DNA from: Brachynemurus nebulosus
Taxonomy: Eukaryota; Arthropoda; Insecta; Neuroptera; Myrmeleontidae
Assembly: GCA_035578155.1 (NCBI GenBank)
Contig: JAPWDM010000014.1
Coordinates: 13,309,501 to 13,373,500 of the forward strand
Length of the DNA stretch: 64,000 nt
Reading direction: 5' to 3'
In this document: positions 45,942 to 57,840 of the stretch, one piece after another
Position numbering within the stretch: the first letter of the stretch is position 1
How the letters are laid out: each line of letters starts with the position of its first letter
The notes under the pieces: model-generated
Database searches by the model: none
What the model was told of the DNA's origin: nothing
What the model saw: the letters and a program-made list of their open reading frames with translations, nothing else
Made by a program: the position numbers and the translations under genes

Positions 45942-46394
45942 CTGGGTGAGTTTTTCGAGTGTTGCCATTTTTATTACAGCCAAACCGTTCATTTAATCGG
46001 AAAATTGTTCAAATAAGAGTTGTAGATATCGACGAGGGCAACCTATTGCTATAGTCAGGAGCTTTATAGCTCTTATGGTTTTCGAGCTATGATACAAACT
46101 TATAGATTTTTAAATGGGACTATATATTAATTTTTCGATAAAACTGATATAATGCATTAATTAATAACATAAATGAGCAAAAAAAATTTTTTTACCCAAG
46201 TTTAATTTTTTAATTTTTCTTTAATTTATCAGTTAGGCGGTAAAAATATGCATATGTACTTGAGGTTACTTCAACCCATAGTGTTTTTCTTGGTTACATT
46301 TCCATTACATCCAAGAAAAGAACCTTTTCCAGTACCATTTCTATCATAAAAATTTGGTTTTAATAGAAATGGCAATTCTCAAAAAACTCACATG
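45942..46394. mobile_element. MITE with TA flanks
   Basis: Left end CTGGGTGAGTTTTTCGAG, right end the complement of CCATGTGAGTTTTTTGAG, 27 of 35 positions matching. TA at 45940-45941 and 46395-46396. 453 bp, no coding. Confidence 0.65.
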
Positions 46395-46396
46395 GT

Positions 46397-47267
46397 ATAT
46401 CAGTTTTTTTAGGGATATTTTAAAAACAGTTTTTAAAAGAAAAGGCTTTAGAATTGCTGTACCACGCACTTATTACCTAAAGGATTGTTCAGAAAACTCA
46501 AATACCGTGGTTTCTGATACTAATTAAGTCACTTTTCTAAATTGATAAACCTTGTAAAAATCATTAAAATATAACTTCTATACCCTTTTAAATGAAACGT
46601 TGGCGTGAAAAATGGCTTATCGTAATGGCGTCACAATTTGAAGATAAGCAAACGTTAGTGTCAGTCTTTATAACCTTAAAATTTAAAAGCGAGTACATAT
46701 TTATTCCAATTCTGGTTGATTAATGTTATTATGTATTCAAGCTAGAAATATTGAAAAAATAAAACATAATTTTGCTTCACAGATGAAAGTTATCGAAATC
46801 GACATGTTTATTAACAAATTGTAACGTGGATTGGAAGTAATAGGGCGTTTTCAGTCATTTGAATCGTTGTTGAAAATTAACGATTTTCATAATAAAATTT
46901 TTAAATGATTATGGAACATTTTTACGTTTCACCACTAAAATCAAACATATTTAATGGTAACTCATAAAATTATTCAACATTTAACACAAATTTCAAACAA
47001 AGCCAAGTACTTTGTTATTAGTCCGGATTGAAAAATTTTAGCACGATCAACTGTTATAAACAATTTAATTATTTATTTCCTTATAATTTATAGACCATTA
47101 GTTTTACAGAAACAATTTTTCACGAATCATAGAAAGTCTGCACACGAGTGGAAAAGTACCTACTCAATTAACCAAATATTCGAGTTACAGTAAAAACTGT
47201 TTTTATGGGGTCTTTTTTGCACGATTTTTTTGTGACATTTATGCGACTTTTTAAATTTTCTTAAAAA
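46397..47267. other. Sequence without recognised gene
   Basis: AT-rich. CAGTAAAAACTG near 47189 could be a worn Tc1/pogo terminus. Confidence 0.45.
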
Positions 47268-47385
47268 TAAATAATAAACAAATATTTTACTTCGCAAAAA
47301 TACCACTTTTATTTTGAAACAATATTGTCACAGTTTCAAAATAAAAGTGGTATTTTTGCGAAGTAAAATATTTGTTTATTATTTA
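47268..47385. repeat. Perfect 53-bp inverted repeat
   Basis: Arms at 47268-47320 and 47333-47385 are exact complements (beginning TAAATAATAAACAAATATTT and ending TTATTTTGAAAC) with a 12-base loop. Zero mismatches in AT-rich neutral DNA implies recent origin or conversion. Confidence 0.93.
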
Positions 47386-47677
47386 CAAATATGGAATACC
47401 ATAAAGTAACGCTCAAATCTATTAATATTTCTTAAAAATGCCTAGCAGTGTATAACGAGAAAGGAAAGTAAGAAAAAGTAAGAAATTTGAACATTAATTT
47501 GTGATAAAGTTACTTATTGACTGTTTTTAAACATTTAATCAGTTCATTTCATTTAAGAATGTAAGCTATTGCAACATTAAGTTTCTTTACATATGTATTT
47601 ATGGCAATTTTGTAATATTATAAAAAATGAAATAAAATATCCTCATGTGCAAAATAATCTTGTTTAGAAATAACTTC
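47386..47677. other. Sequence without recognised gene
   Basis: The first about 45 bp resemble 16938-16985. Nothing else supported. Confidence 0.5.
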
Positions 47678-47681
47678 TTAA

Positions 47682-48513
47682 GGGCTAGTTTCACATGGCA
47701 GTAGACTGCTATAACAGTAGAACTGTTAGGCGGGGGGATGTAGCTATTGTGATAGTTGTACTGTTATATTATGATTCAGAATATTTAAAAGTGTTTGTTA
47801 ACAGTAGTTTTATTAAAATGGCCCCAAATAAAAATAACTATTAAATTGTATTTTAATACGTTTATTAATTAAGAAAAAAAATATTTAAATCAAAATATAA
47901 TAAAGAAAAAGACATTAGATGAAAGCACAGTTCTTGAACAGATTCCTTTTTTGACATAGAAAATAATTTATTAACCAAATTAGTAACGGTAGATCATTTC
48001 CAAAATTTCATAGGATAACCATATGTAAAATTTTTAGAACTCCATAAGAAAGTTTATATACAATACTCGAATATTTTTAAATTAGGAAAAACAGCTAATC
48101 TTCATAAGATTTTCATTGCGCATTTGATTACTAAACAAAGAATTTATTTTCACATTTCTGTCAAATTTAATTTTTTTACAATATTTTTTCAAATATATTT
48201 TTTCTTTTTATATTATTTTTATAGTCAAATGATTTTGTGTCTCACAAACACCCATTTTTATGATATAATTTGCTTATATTTAGAAATTTTTTTTCCAAGA
48301 ACCTAATTCTTTTTATAAATTTCGCCATTTTTAATGCAATAAAATTTTACTGCGATCGCAAAAGTAGAAAAAATTCTAGTTATAACAGTAACTGTCATAA
48401 CGATCAACTGTGATAGCAGTAAGTATGTTTCACACAAAAAATTGCCTAACAGTATAGCCACGCCTACTAAATTGTTACTGTGATAGCAGTAGATTGTCTA
48501 GTGAAACTGCCAC
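47682..48513. mobile_element. TTAA-flanked MITE
   Basis: Left GGGCTAGTTTCACATGGCAG, right the complement of GTGGCAGTTTCACTAGACAA. TTAA at 47678-47681 and 48514-48517. The subterminal parts share CTGCTATAACAGTA-type words in inverted order (47708 and 48480). The frame at 48124-48306 is AT noise. Confidence 0.75.
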
Positions 48514-48517
48514 TTAA

Positions 48518-49493
48518 GGAAATCGTGAAGTTTTGAGCGTTTTGAGATATGTATTCTCTATGAAACTTTTTTAGGCGGTTCTCGATCCACCGCATAAAAA
48601 AAGTTGTTTTTACAATCTGGAGCAAACTATACTTACTTTGTATAGCTATTTATAAATTTTTTTGTGCTATTTTTTTATGCGCCTCTATCCTCCGCATAAA
48701 AAAGATACCCTGTATTATCTCGACACTATCTTTAGAGTCACTAAATTGACACATGAATTTTTTCCTAATTCCAACTTCACATGTATCGCAATTTTTTGTA
48801 AAAGGAAACATCTCGAAACAAACGTCAAACGTCAAGAAGAGATTTTTTAAACACTTTATCTAGTAAGTTTCTCCAAAAAGCATTCGAAAAATTTAAATAA
48901 TGACATTAAAATTATGTCACCAAACCGTGCCAAAAAGAGTTAACCGAAAGAATTTTACGAGTAAAGAAAAAGGTTGTATTTATGATGCTATTAAATAAAG
49001 GAAAATATGTATGTTGGTATAGAGGAAATATCTTTGGCGTACAATAAGACGATCCCGCTGGTTGTTGGTTCCTTTATTTAAAGAAAATATATTCATGGTA
49101 CTCGTAGAATATCGAAAATTTGCTCAATTTATTTGAACGGGAATATTTTCAACTCAATATTTTTATTTGTATTTCATTCTTTACTTATATACGAAGGTTC
49201 TACTTCAACAATCTTCTGTTGTTGTGTGGTGACTTCGTCGCTTCGTATCTGCTTTTCACAATATTTATTAAAATTTCAAGCACATTTGCAAACAGACGTA
49301 TATAAGACATACGAGATAGTGCAACTCATTCAAATTGAATGAAAAATATTGTAACTGATTTATATGTATACTAAAGAGCACATGACTGTCTATATTGAAG
49401 TGTAGGCATGGGTGACATAGAATATTTTGTTAAGGTTATGTGTGAAGAAAAAATGTGGGTTTTAGAGTGAAAACTTCTATGTATAGCGAGGGT
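48518..49493. other. Sequence without recognised gene; pogo-like words
   Basis: 48570-48705 has two blocks with CCGCATAAAAAA also seen at 21736-21778. Overlapping frames of 61-69 codons at 48650-49342 are unrecognised. Confidence 0.45.
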
Positions 49494-49495
49494 TA

Positions 49496-49873
49496 GGCCC
49501 GATCCACACTATTGCTCCGCTCTCGGTACGATATCGCTACGCTCCAGATTCGATAAAATATTCTTACACAAGAAACAATGAGTGTATTTACATCATCGCT
49601 CCAATACCGCTCCGATATCAGTCGCGGTACGCTCTCGCCCCAATACCAATACCACTCAGATAACATTTTATCGGAGCGGTATCAGACCTATATCGATAGT
49701 GTGAACACTTTTTTTATTCCACCCCGCTCCGCTTGTATTCAGTTATTATGATGTGATTATAATGTGAATGGAGAACGAATAGGTACCAGCACTGTAATCT
49801 GAACACAAGATTATATCGGAGCGAGACCGGAGCGGGAGCGTGTCGATATCGGCACTATAGTGTGGATCGGGCC
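49496..49873. mobile_element. GC-richer MITE, copy 1
   Basis: Perfect termini GGCCCGATCCACACTAT and complement, flanked by TA (49494-49495, 49874-49875). The interior repeats words such as GCTCCGATATC and GGAGCGG in both orientations. A diverged copy in the opposite orientation is at 57841-58288. Confidence 0.87.
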
Positions 49874-49875
49874 TA

Positions 49876-50312
49876 ATTCTGCGGGAAAATGAAATGAAAT
49901 ATGTAATGGTCGAGAGTGAAAACGGACATGCTTTGGCTTTAATGAATTTGTAATGGTTGTAAGGGGCAAAACACTAGTTTACCTGTTTTATCGTTACAAA
50001 ATGATTAATATTTTATATTGTCTAAATTAATTAATTTATTCACAACATCCTTGATGTTTTATTTTGTATTGAGTATTTAAACTTATTATATTTATATCAT
50101 TAATGGCCAGTTTATTTCGACCAGTAACGAAATCTTAAAAGGATAAATATGTACATTATTTGATCACAATTCGTCACTTGTTTGATGGACCCAATCGTTT
50201 TACTTTGTGAATCATTCGTATCGCGCGTTTTCTGTCTCAACCTCGTATATTAAGTACTACACGTTTCAGGACACAAAAAACATATTAAATACTGTATTTA
50301 TATATACACTAA

Positions 50313-50370
<58 letters not shown>

Positions 50371-51034
50371 TAGCCAACATCAAAGGATGTAATTAGCATA
50401 AATCTTAAGTTCATAGTGATGAAAACACAGATTTAAATACGTTTTTTTTGTGTGTTGAAAAACAGGGACTTTTCAGATACGAGGTTAAGACAGAAAATGC
50501 GCGATATAATATCATAGTAATTTTTTTGATGAAAAATTAACATAGAAGCGGATGAATTCCTTTTTTTCAAGGCGTAAAATGGTTGTAACTTGTTTTAATA
50601 AAATTTGCTAGCGTGTTTTTCACTGGTAAATGAATTATTTTGCTTGCGAGTGTACCAATGCCTAGCGAAAGCGTTGTAATCACTTTTGTCAGGTCAATTT
50701 AAAATCACATTGTACATTATATAATTATGTCTCTGATTCAGTCTTGTTGGTTTTTCGGTATTGCCAATAGTGAGTCATTTGATGACATTGCGGTAAAAAT
50801 TTCCATAACCGAGACCATTGTCTTAAGACATATACAATCCAGTTGAATTTCTGACATTTTTTTTTCTTTTTCCATAAATTTTTAACGATGCTTATTAGAG
50901 AAAATTTGTTTGATATTCTAGCTAAGGTGGTATGTTGTGCGCCGTAAAATATCTTTTTATAAATCGTTGACTTTAACACCGCGTATAAAATGCATCGTCA
51001 ATGGGTCAAAGAAAAATAAAACTCTTCTTCGTAC
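49876..51034. other. Sequence without recognised gene; (TA)n
   Basis: A (TA)n tract at 50315-50368 is the only repeat. A minus frame of 84 codons at 50725-50979 is unrecognised. Confidence 0.5.
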
Positions 51035-51038
51035 TTAA

Positions 51039-51733
51039 GGTACCATCACCCAGTGTGATCGGCTGAAAAATAGTCAGTTTTCGCGATTTTTTTCCGATTG
51101 ATAGGATGGGAGAATGGGGATGAATTTTTTTTTTACGATTAAGACCACTATTTAACAATACAAAAATATTTTTTTTTATTCATTTTTATTTATTTTTTAT
51201 AATTATTATAATTTTTTTGAAAAAAGTGTCTTTAAAAAAGGGCGGAAATCGATGCCCACAATTGCGGCCGCAATTTTCATTTGAAAAAAAAAAAATCAGA
51301 TAGATTATCAATCTGTAGGCAAGCCGCTATGTACCTATAAGAGCTTTTTTTGAAATTTGAAAAAATGGCGGCGGCTTGAATAAAAAGTACAAATTTTTTT
51401 ATAGTTTTCCCTATAAAAACAGGAAGATTTCAAAAAAATAAGCTGCCATGGGTACATAACGGCTTGCCTACAGATTGATAATCCATTTGATTTTTTTTCA
51501 AATGAAAACTGTGGCCACCACCGTAAGCACCAATTTTCGCCCTTTTTTAAAGACACTGTTTTCAAAAAATTATAATATTTATAAAAAATAAATAAAAATG
51601 AATAAAAAAAAAAATATTTTTGTATTGTTAAATAGTGGTCTTAATCGTAAAAAAAAAATCATCCCCATTCCTCCATCCGAAAAAAAATTGCGAAAATTAA
51701 TTATTTTTCGGCCGATCACACTGTGATAGTACC
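51039..51733. mobile_element. Giant foldback element flanked by TTAA
   Basis: It begins GGTACCATCACCCAGTGTGA and ends with the complement of GGTACTATCACAGTGTGATC, with TTAA at 51035-51038 and 51734-51737. Inverted similarity runs nearly to the centre (about 51385). Paired words include GACCACTATTTAACAATAC (51143) and its inverse (51627), and TCAATCTGTAGGCAAGCCG (51309) and its inverse (51461). The minus frame at 51335-51565 is not a gene. Confidence 0.87.
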
Positions 51734-51737
51734 TTAA

Positions 51738-52327
51738 AGGAATGCCAGATAATATATGAAAAGTTTCAAATTGATTGCATGTAAGGTTTCTTTAGAAGAA
51801 ATTATTGAAAATGTGTGTTTTTTTCTAACCCTGAATAAGTCCTTGAGTGACAGCCTTTTTCTTTCTAGTTCCAATTACGTAAATACATGCTATACAATTT
51901 ACTGAAATATATCTATTTAATTTTCAAATTATGTACATCAAACTACTCTAGCACGTTTAAATTCTGACATTGTATTAATTATAGTATATCTACGTAGAAA
52001 AGATTGTGAATATTTAATTAGTACAAGGCTATTAATTAACAAGAATTAATTATTATGACAAGCAACAATTTGTTTACATTTTAATGTTAAATATATATTT
52101 ACTTAAAGCCCATTATTTTACTTTGATTACTTTGTAAATGAAATCTTCTATTAAATTGATTTCACTTCTCGACTGCTTCGTTTTCGTTACAATAAAACAC
52201 AATTTGCAAGGCGAAATCGATATTTTATACATTCGAATAAAGTGCATATAGTTTTTAATATCATAAAATGTCTTATTTATACGAATACGGACTACTAAGT
52301 GAAAACTCTTAATAAGAAAGGTATATC
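51738..52327. other. Sequence without recognised gene
   Basis: AT-rich. Nothing supported. Confidence 0.5.
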
Positions 52328-52427
52328 GTGTATGCCAGCGTTTCTCAACCTTTTTGGAGTCACAGTCCGGTAAAATCTCGGATAATTTTATGTGGACCAG
52401 TCACCTATTATAGGATCACATATGACG

Positions 52428-52988
52428 TAGGGATGATCGATATTAGAAAAACATCGATGTTGACATCGATGTTAACATCGATTCAAGAGTATCGATATAC
52501 GATATATATCGAAAGAAAGACATTGATGTTTATGTAGCAAAATAAACAACCATTATAATCTATTATTTTATTTATTAAAAATTAACATTGTCAGTATTTA
52601 TTTGGTACACTTTGCAAAAAAAAATCACTTTGTTAGAAGTTTCCCTTTTAATTTGTTCCTTTGTTGATGCAAATGCTGCTCAGCTTTTGAAAAAGGTCTC
52701 TCTGAAGCAATTGAAGTTGCTGTGAAACACAAATATTTAATGGCAATTTTTTTCAAGTTTGGATCAGTGGATCCTAGAACTTGCCATAAAAGTAATGGAT
52801 CTTATTTTAAATCAGCTACAAGACTTTTTAAATACTGGATAGCTTACAGTAATATCGATGTTTCGATATTATTTTCGTAACATCGATGTGTTGATGTTAT
52901 CGAGGACATAACGTCGATGTTTTTACATCGATGTTTTCCCCCTAAACATCGATGTTTTTTTACCATCGATGAATATCGATCATCCCTA
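52428..52988 (-). mobile_element. Non-autonomous hAT element keeping a hATC domain
   Basis: Termini TAGGGATGATCGATATT and the complement of TAGGGATGATCGATATT. Exact 8-bp target duplication ATATGACG (52420-52427, 52989-52996). At least six exact ATCGATGT motifs lie in the two subterminal parts. The middle codes for the last part of a hAT transposase on the minus strand. Confidence 0.95.
52625..52801 (-). pseudogene. hAT transposase C-terminal dimerisation domain (hATC) remnant
   Basis: 58 codons then TGA: the frame has DPLLLWQVLGSTDPNL, KKIAIKYLCFTATSIASERP and FSKAEQHLHQQRNKLKGKLL. W..., P.L...A..YL and the ATS..SER.FS signature are those of the hATC dimerisation region. A TAA stop lies directly upstream in frame (52802-52804), so the rest of the transposase is gone. 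Too short to be active. Confidence 0.88.
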
Positions 52989-53238
52989 ATATGACGATTA
53001 TCAGTTTTCTAAATTATATTTAATATGAAATGTGGTTTCCTGGTCCCTTGGCCAAATATATAATTCGAATAAATATCGAGACTTTCTTAAGCATTATAGA
53101 AATATTTAAAAGCAATTATTTAATTTTAAATAGAATTCTTGTAGCTTGGAATTATTTTTACCGTTTGTTGAAATAACATTAGGTCGTGTAATATGCAATG
53201 TCGTTTTCCGGCCATTTGGTAGACCATGTGTCCCCACC

Positions 53239-53560
53239 AAGTTAGCCTCGCTATCTTCTTTTTTCAAACAAAATTGTTGTGCCGTATTGTGCTAATCATG
53301 TGCTATATTGTGCCCATAAATAAAAAAGCTAAATCCTAAAAATTGTCTTTTTCGTAGCCATAAACTATTTTTAGGCCTAAAGTTAGCCCCGCCGTTTTCT
53401 TTTTTTAAGTAAAAAAAGGTTGTGCTGTATTGTGCTAGACGTGTGTTATCATGGGTCGTAAATAAAAAAATTAAATTCCAAAAGATGTGATTTTTATCGC
53501 CAAAATCCCTTTTTATATAAAGCTAGCCCTACTATTTTCTTCTTTTTTTTTTAAGCAAAA
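53239..53560 (+). repeat. Three tandem units of about 140 bp
   Basis: AAGTTAGCCTCGCTATCTTC at 53239, AAGTTAGCCCCGCCGTTTTC at 53381 and AAGCTAGCCCTACTATTTTC at 53520. The units also share TGTGC.GTATTGTGCTA words. They lie inside the outer hAT. Confidence 0.8.
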
Positions 53561-53666
53561 ATTAGTAATTATAAACATTTTTGTAATTTATTATAATTCA
53601 CACATCTTTCTGCGAACCAGTGAGATACTTTTCGCGGACCGGCGGTTGATAAACACTGGTATATGT

Positions 53667-54423
53667 GATATGCGGGTATGGAATAGTGCCTAGTGCACCA
53701 TTTATGATATTACTGTACTTATTTAGAGAGCGCTTCACCATCCTGACAGAATCGAAAACACATAGAGACAGACAAACAGACAATCATAATAAGTACGTTT
53801 TAATAATACCAGGTGTTTTTTTGGTTGTAAACTATAGGAATATAGCAAATATTTCTCAGTAATCCTACTTTTAGTAATACCGTTCCTTTAAATCCTAGTA
53901 TAGGTCTACATAGTTTCGTTCTGAGTGAGATTTTGAATCGTTTAATCCGGATATGCTATGCGAAAAACTGCTGTTACTGCTAAAGTAAAAGATGATTAAA
54001 TATAAAATCTGAACGTACTAAAAACAAAAATTATAATGTAAATTTTAGCTAATTAATATTAATTTAATCTTGACAATTTAACTCATGTGTATCAAGTCCC
54101 ATAAGAATATTACCTATAGTTTTTTCACTTTTACCATGGAAAAAAGTTAGGAAAGATTTTTACAGCGAAAAAAATGGTACAAAACATTTCATTGGTTACT
54201 TCATTATAGGTAAAGGCGATGAAAACGAAACAAACCAAAATTCGTATTGGTAAAATTGATTTCAGAACCATATAACAGTGTATTAAATAATAATATGAAT
54301 TTTACTAATTTATTTTATTCGTTAAATTGTCTTACCGTATTACACTTGGGTTTTATATTTTTTCTAAATAAATTTGTGTTTTCTGCAACTCAAATTTCTT
54401 GCCTAAAAGCAATTTAACGAGAA
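53667..54423. other. Sequence without recognised gene
   Basis: AT-rich. Nothing supported. Confidence 0.5.
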
Positions 54424-54484
54424 CAACTGTCAACTAACAAAAACGCGACAGCAAAACTGAAGCGTTTTTGTTAATTGACAGTTG
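54424..54484. repeat. 23-bp inverted repeat
   Basis: Arms CAACTGTCAACTAACAAAAA and complement match at 22 of 23 around a 15-base loop. Confidence 0.8.
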
Positions 54485-54737
54485 TTTGAGAAACAGACAG
54501 TCGCTAGTTGACAGTCACTTTTTATGCCACGAGTACGTTCAGAAGCTACTATAAGTCGTCATCTTCGATGTCGATATAAAAATATGCCTGTTTCAAGTCC
54601 TTAATTACGTATTTAATCGATACCTAACGATGAAAATAATCAATAATGATAAACGGATTCGATATTTATTTATGACATAAAAAAATTAGTAAATAGCGGA
54701 GGGTAGGGGGTCGCGAAATATTTTTCCATACTAATAT

Positions 54738-55475
54738 CCAAAATAAATAATATGTGCTAGCATGGTAAAATTTAATGTGCTAACACAACTTTTATCACAC
54801 TCTTATGCATATATGTTATAGTTTAATTCTTGTTGTCGTACTCTTTCATTTGCGCATCTGACCCACAACCTTATGTTGCTTGGGCGGTACCTGTAAAAAC
54901 TTCGAACCTGTAAGAACTTTATGATGCATACAAAAATGATTGCCAACAATATATTTTAATACTAAAGATAGTGAAGTAACAAAATGATGAATTAAACGGT
55001 GACACCCCCGTCCTCTAACACAGTGTAATGAATACTGCTTGCTACTTGTAAGACAGTCTAATGGATCAAGATGCTTGGTCCGACCCGTCCGATCAAGTTG
55101 GTCGTCCAAACCTATGGTTGGCTATGTGACTTGCTATGAGTGAGGTACATTTCAACAGCGTTCCCAACACACACAACCTTCTTTCTCTTTTTTTTTTCTA
55201 CTATTAGCAGATAGAATTTTACATATTATAATACAGCATGGTAATTTTTGTAAGAAAAACAATTAAAAAATATTTTTTTGTTGGCAATGGAACTTTTTAC
55301 TGTGCTGTTTTACAAATTTTACGGAGCTAATATTACGGAAACAATATTCTATCCTTTAAATTTTCTATGATTAATTATAATTTTTATATTTTTACCGTAC
55401 AAAATTGAATATGTTCGCCTTTTACACGTCGATTGTAGTGCTGAGCACAGTAATTTTTATATGAATTTTCTCTCC
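54738..55475. mobile_element. Copy 2 of the element at 11028-11857, left end missing
   Basis: Nearly identical to 11110-11857 and ending in the same TTTTCTCTCC. It lacks the first about 80 bp with the left terminal repeat. The two copies are 43.6 kb apart in the same orientation. Confidence 0.9.
54846..55109 (-). CDS. Unrecognised 87-residue frame in repeat copy 2
   Basis: Counterpart of 11230-11490. It lacks one LDP repeat (9 bp) and reads on past the copy-1 end to QMRK. Same reservations as copy 1. Confidence 0.22.
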   Translation of the reverse strand: MDDQLDRTGRTKHLDPLDCLTSSKQYSLHCVRGRGCHRLIHHFVTSLSLVLKYIVGNHFCMHHKVLTGSKFLQVPPKQHKVVGQMRK

Positions 55476-55481
55476 GTGTAG

Positions 55482-55530
55482 AGTCTCTATATCCGTGTAC
55501 AATGTGGAAACACTTGGTACCAGTATGGAA
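55482..55530 (+). other. Exon-like stretch next to the element's right end
   Basis: 49 bases between a pyrimidine-rich TTTTCTCTCCGTGTAG and GTAAGT. All three frames are open. Most of the pyrimidine tract belongs to the transposable element. No gene can be named. The following 55580-55760 region is GC-richer, with a frame at 55600-55869. Confidence 0.22.
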
Positions 55531-56868
55531 GTAAGTAATTTCAATGTAATTCATTCATTCCTCGTTTGAAACAATAGTGACGCGCGGCTTGGAACGTGGG
55601 TGATTGTGGATGATTCATACGTAAAGTGCGTACGTACCTCGGCACATCACACTTCCCTACCTACCCGTGTACATACATGTATTGTATGTGGTAAAGAAAA
55701 CGACGTCTGGAATTTGTCAGGAAAATTCCCGACAAGTCTTCTAGGTACTATGTTTGTTATACTTCACTATATTTCAATTCTTCTTTATAGCTGCTTTTTA
55801 TTCAGTTGTAACAGACATAGGTATTATAAAGTGGATCATTCGTTACTGAGAATGATACAGATTGAATAGTAAAATACTCAATGACAGATTTTATTTGGAT
55901 TTGTTATTTTTCTAGGAATTGTTAAAATAAAATGGTTGGTTGAATTTTCTAGAATTTTTGCTTACTGGACATTAATAAAATTTTACTTAAGGCAGTTGGT
56001 CGATAAAACGATTTTTTCAAAGGAATTTAACGAACTTCTCTAGATGTTTATTTAATCCAATACCAATAATAATATGAGCCCTTCCGAAAAAAAATTGACC
56101 ACGCCAATTTTTAGAAAGACGACTTCAAAGTTTTGTAATTTTAACATGGGCTCTTATGGGAAAACTCTATTTTTTTTTTTAATAAAATGAAAACGTGTCA
56201 AAGGAATTTGATAAAAAATTAAATGTTATTTAATAGAAAATTACAAACCATATTTAATAGGAAATAAAAGTTATTGACCACGCCGTTTTTGAAATATAAT
56301 TTAAAAACATCATTTTTCAAAGTTTTTACAACGCTTTTCAACAATTGTTACAATATAAGCGCGCGGAAATTCAAAAAGACAAGTGATATACAAATATAAT
56401 AACTGAAGGAATGTTAATGCATTATTTAATTTTTGATAAAAGAACATTTTTTTTGCTGAGATATACTTTTGTACCTGACTATCTCAGAGCAACTACGTTA
56501 AATACTCTTTGAACAGTGAATCGAAATATACAAGAAATTTTAATTTGGTTTTTCAGTTTTTCTTTTTTTAGATATTGTAACTGGACATAAAACCAAATTT
56601 ATACTTTGAAATTTAAAATGTTGAAATGAATACCAATTTTATATTCAGGCTACTTAAGCTAATAATTGTAAATAGGAAACTTTTTTTTGTTCAAATTACG
56701 TGTTTCGTCCATATCAGGCGTCGATAAATTATGGTACGCCGACCAAAATCTGGCCCGCAAAATGTTTTTAATCCGGTCAGGGGATTAATATTGCGTTTAA
56801 ATTTAACATTTTCACAGAGGTGAATAAAAGTTTGAACGGGTATTTGTACTATTAAAATAGATCAGTAT
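55531..56868. other. Sequence without recognised gene
   Basis: An 89-codon frame at 55600-55869 has a CIVCGKEND stretch but no recognised domain. 56715-56770 (CAGGCGTCGATAAATTATGG) may be a lone hAT terminus. Confidence 0.4.
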
Positions 56869-56872
56869 TTAA

Positions 56873-57020
56873 CACGTTGACGGTCAGGAACGCTGTATGG
56901 CGTCAAATGAAACCTGACTAACTACGTGACACAACGCTTTATCGTGTTAATAATTCCGTATAAAGCGTACATCAATAATGTATGTACTATAAAGTATAAG
57001 CAAACATGACTGTCAACGTG
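56873..57020. mobile_element. Complete small TTAA-flanked MITE
   Basis: CACGTTGACGGTCA and the complement of CACGTTGACAGTCA, with TTAA at 56869-56872 and 57021-57024. 148 bp, non-coding. Relatives at 36262, 42104 and 59383. Confidence 0.87.
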
Positions 57021-57132
57021 TTAAAGCTTAAGAAATGGATTTATCTGAACTTTTAGTAAAATAGCACTGTTCGTCAAAATCATCTGTATGAGGATTAACA
57101 TTTATATCGAAAATTTAAACGGGTATTTAAAA

Positions 57133-57520
57133 GGGTAAACGGTATAGTTATTGGACGTTGACAGTTATTGAACATTATAAGATTATAAGGCTTATAGACT
57201 AGTAAAGCAAACTTCCTGATTTTTTAGTTAAACAGAACTTTCTAGTATCTACAGAACTTGTGGATTGTGGAAATACGCTAGAAATTAATAATTGAAATTT
57301 TTGTCCAATAACTGTATTTTTCTACACGCACAACTTTAATTTTTTTTTTTTTCAGAGACTTACCAATATGTAATACGAAAGTTTTATATGGTACATTAAA
57401 ATAGACAGGTCTTATTTTATTTACGAATTTTTTCGTTAAAAATAAAGCTACAACACGTACTTTTTCTGTACTTTGTTTTGAAAATTTTTCCTAACTGTCC
57501 AATAACTATACCATTTACCC
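57133..57520. mobile_element. MITE with a possible 9-bp target duplication
   Basis: Left GGGTAAACGGTATAGTTATT, right the complement of GGGTAAATGGTATAGTTATT, 24 of the first 25 matching. Flanks TATTTAAAA (57124-57132) and TATTTGTAA (57521-57529) agree at 7 of 9, which would fit a Mutator-like element. Confidence 0.8.
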
Positions 57521-57840
57521 TATTTGTAACATGAAAAGGCGTTTTCAAAAGTATATAAGTATAGTTGCCCATTTCTAAACAACTTTAATAATAATTGATA
57601 GGAAATTTTAAATCTGAATTTCAGTATCATTAAGATTTATCTAAATAAAAAAGAAGGAAAATAACATTCATCGCATTAGCATAGGCAACAATTAAATGTC
57701 CCTGGAGGAAATTTACAGAACTAACGTATGACAAATAGTTTTCGACAGTTGTGTGATAAATATACCGGGCTTAATGTTATTTCATTGTTTTATAAAAGTT
57801 TTGCGGCAATTTTGTTGTTGAACATTTACCAGACAATAAA

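Larger units (their letters stand above)
52336..53658. mobile_element. hAT element with CAG..TTTCTCAACC termini, holding another hAT
   Basis: Left CAGCGTTTCTCAACC, right the complement of CAGTGTTTATCAACC. Flanks GTGTATGC and GTATATGT agree at 6 of 8. The second hAT at 52428-52988 lies near its left end. Right of it are three tandem units of about 140 bp (see 53239). No transposase of its own remains. Confidence 0.75.
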
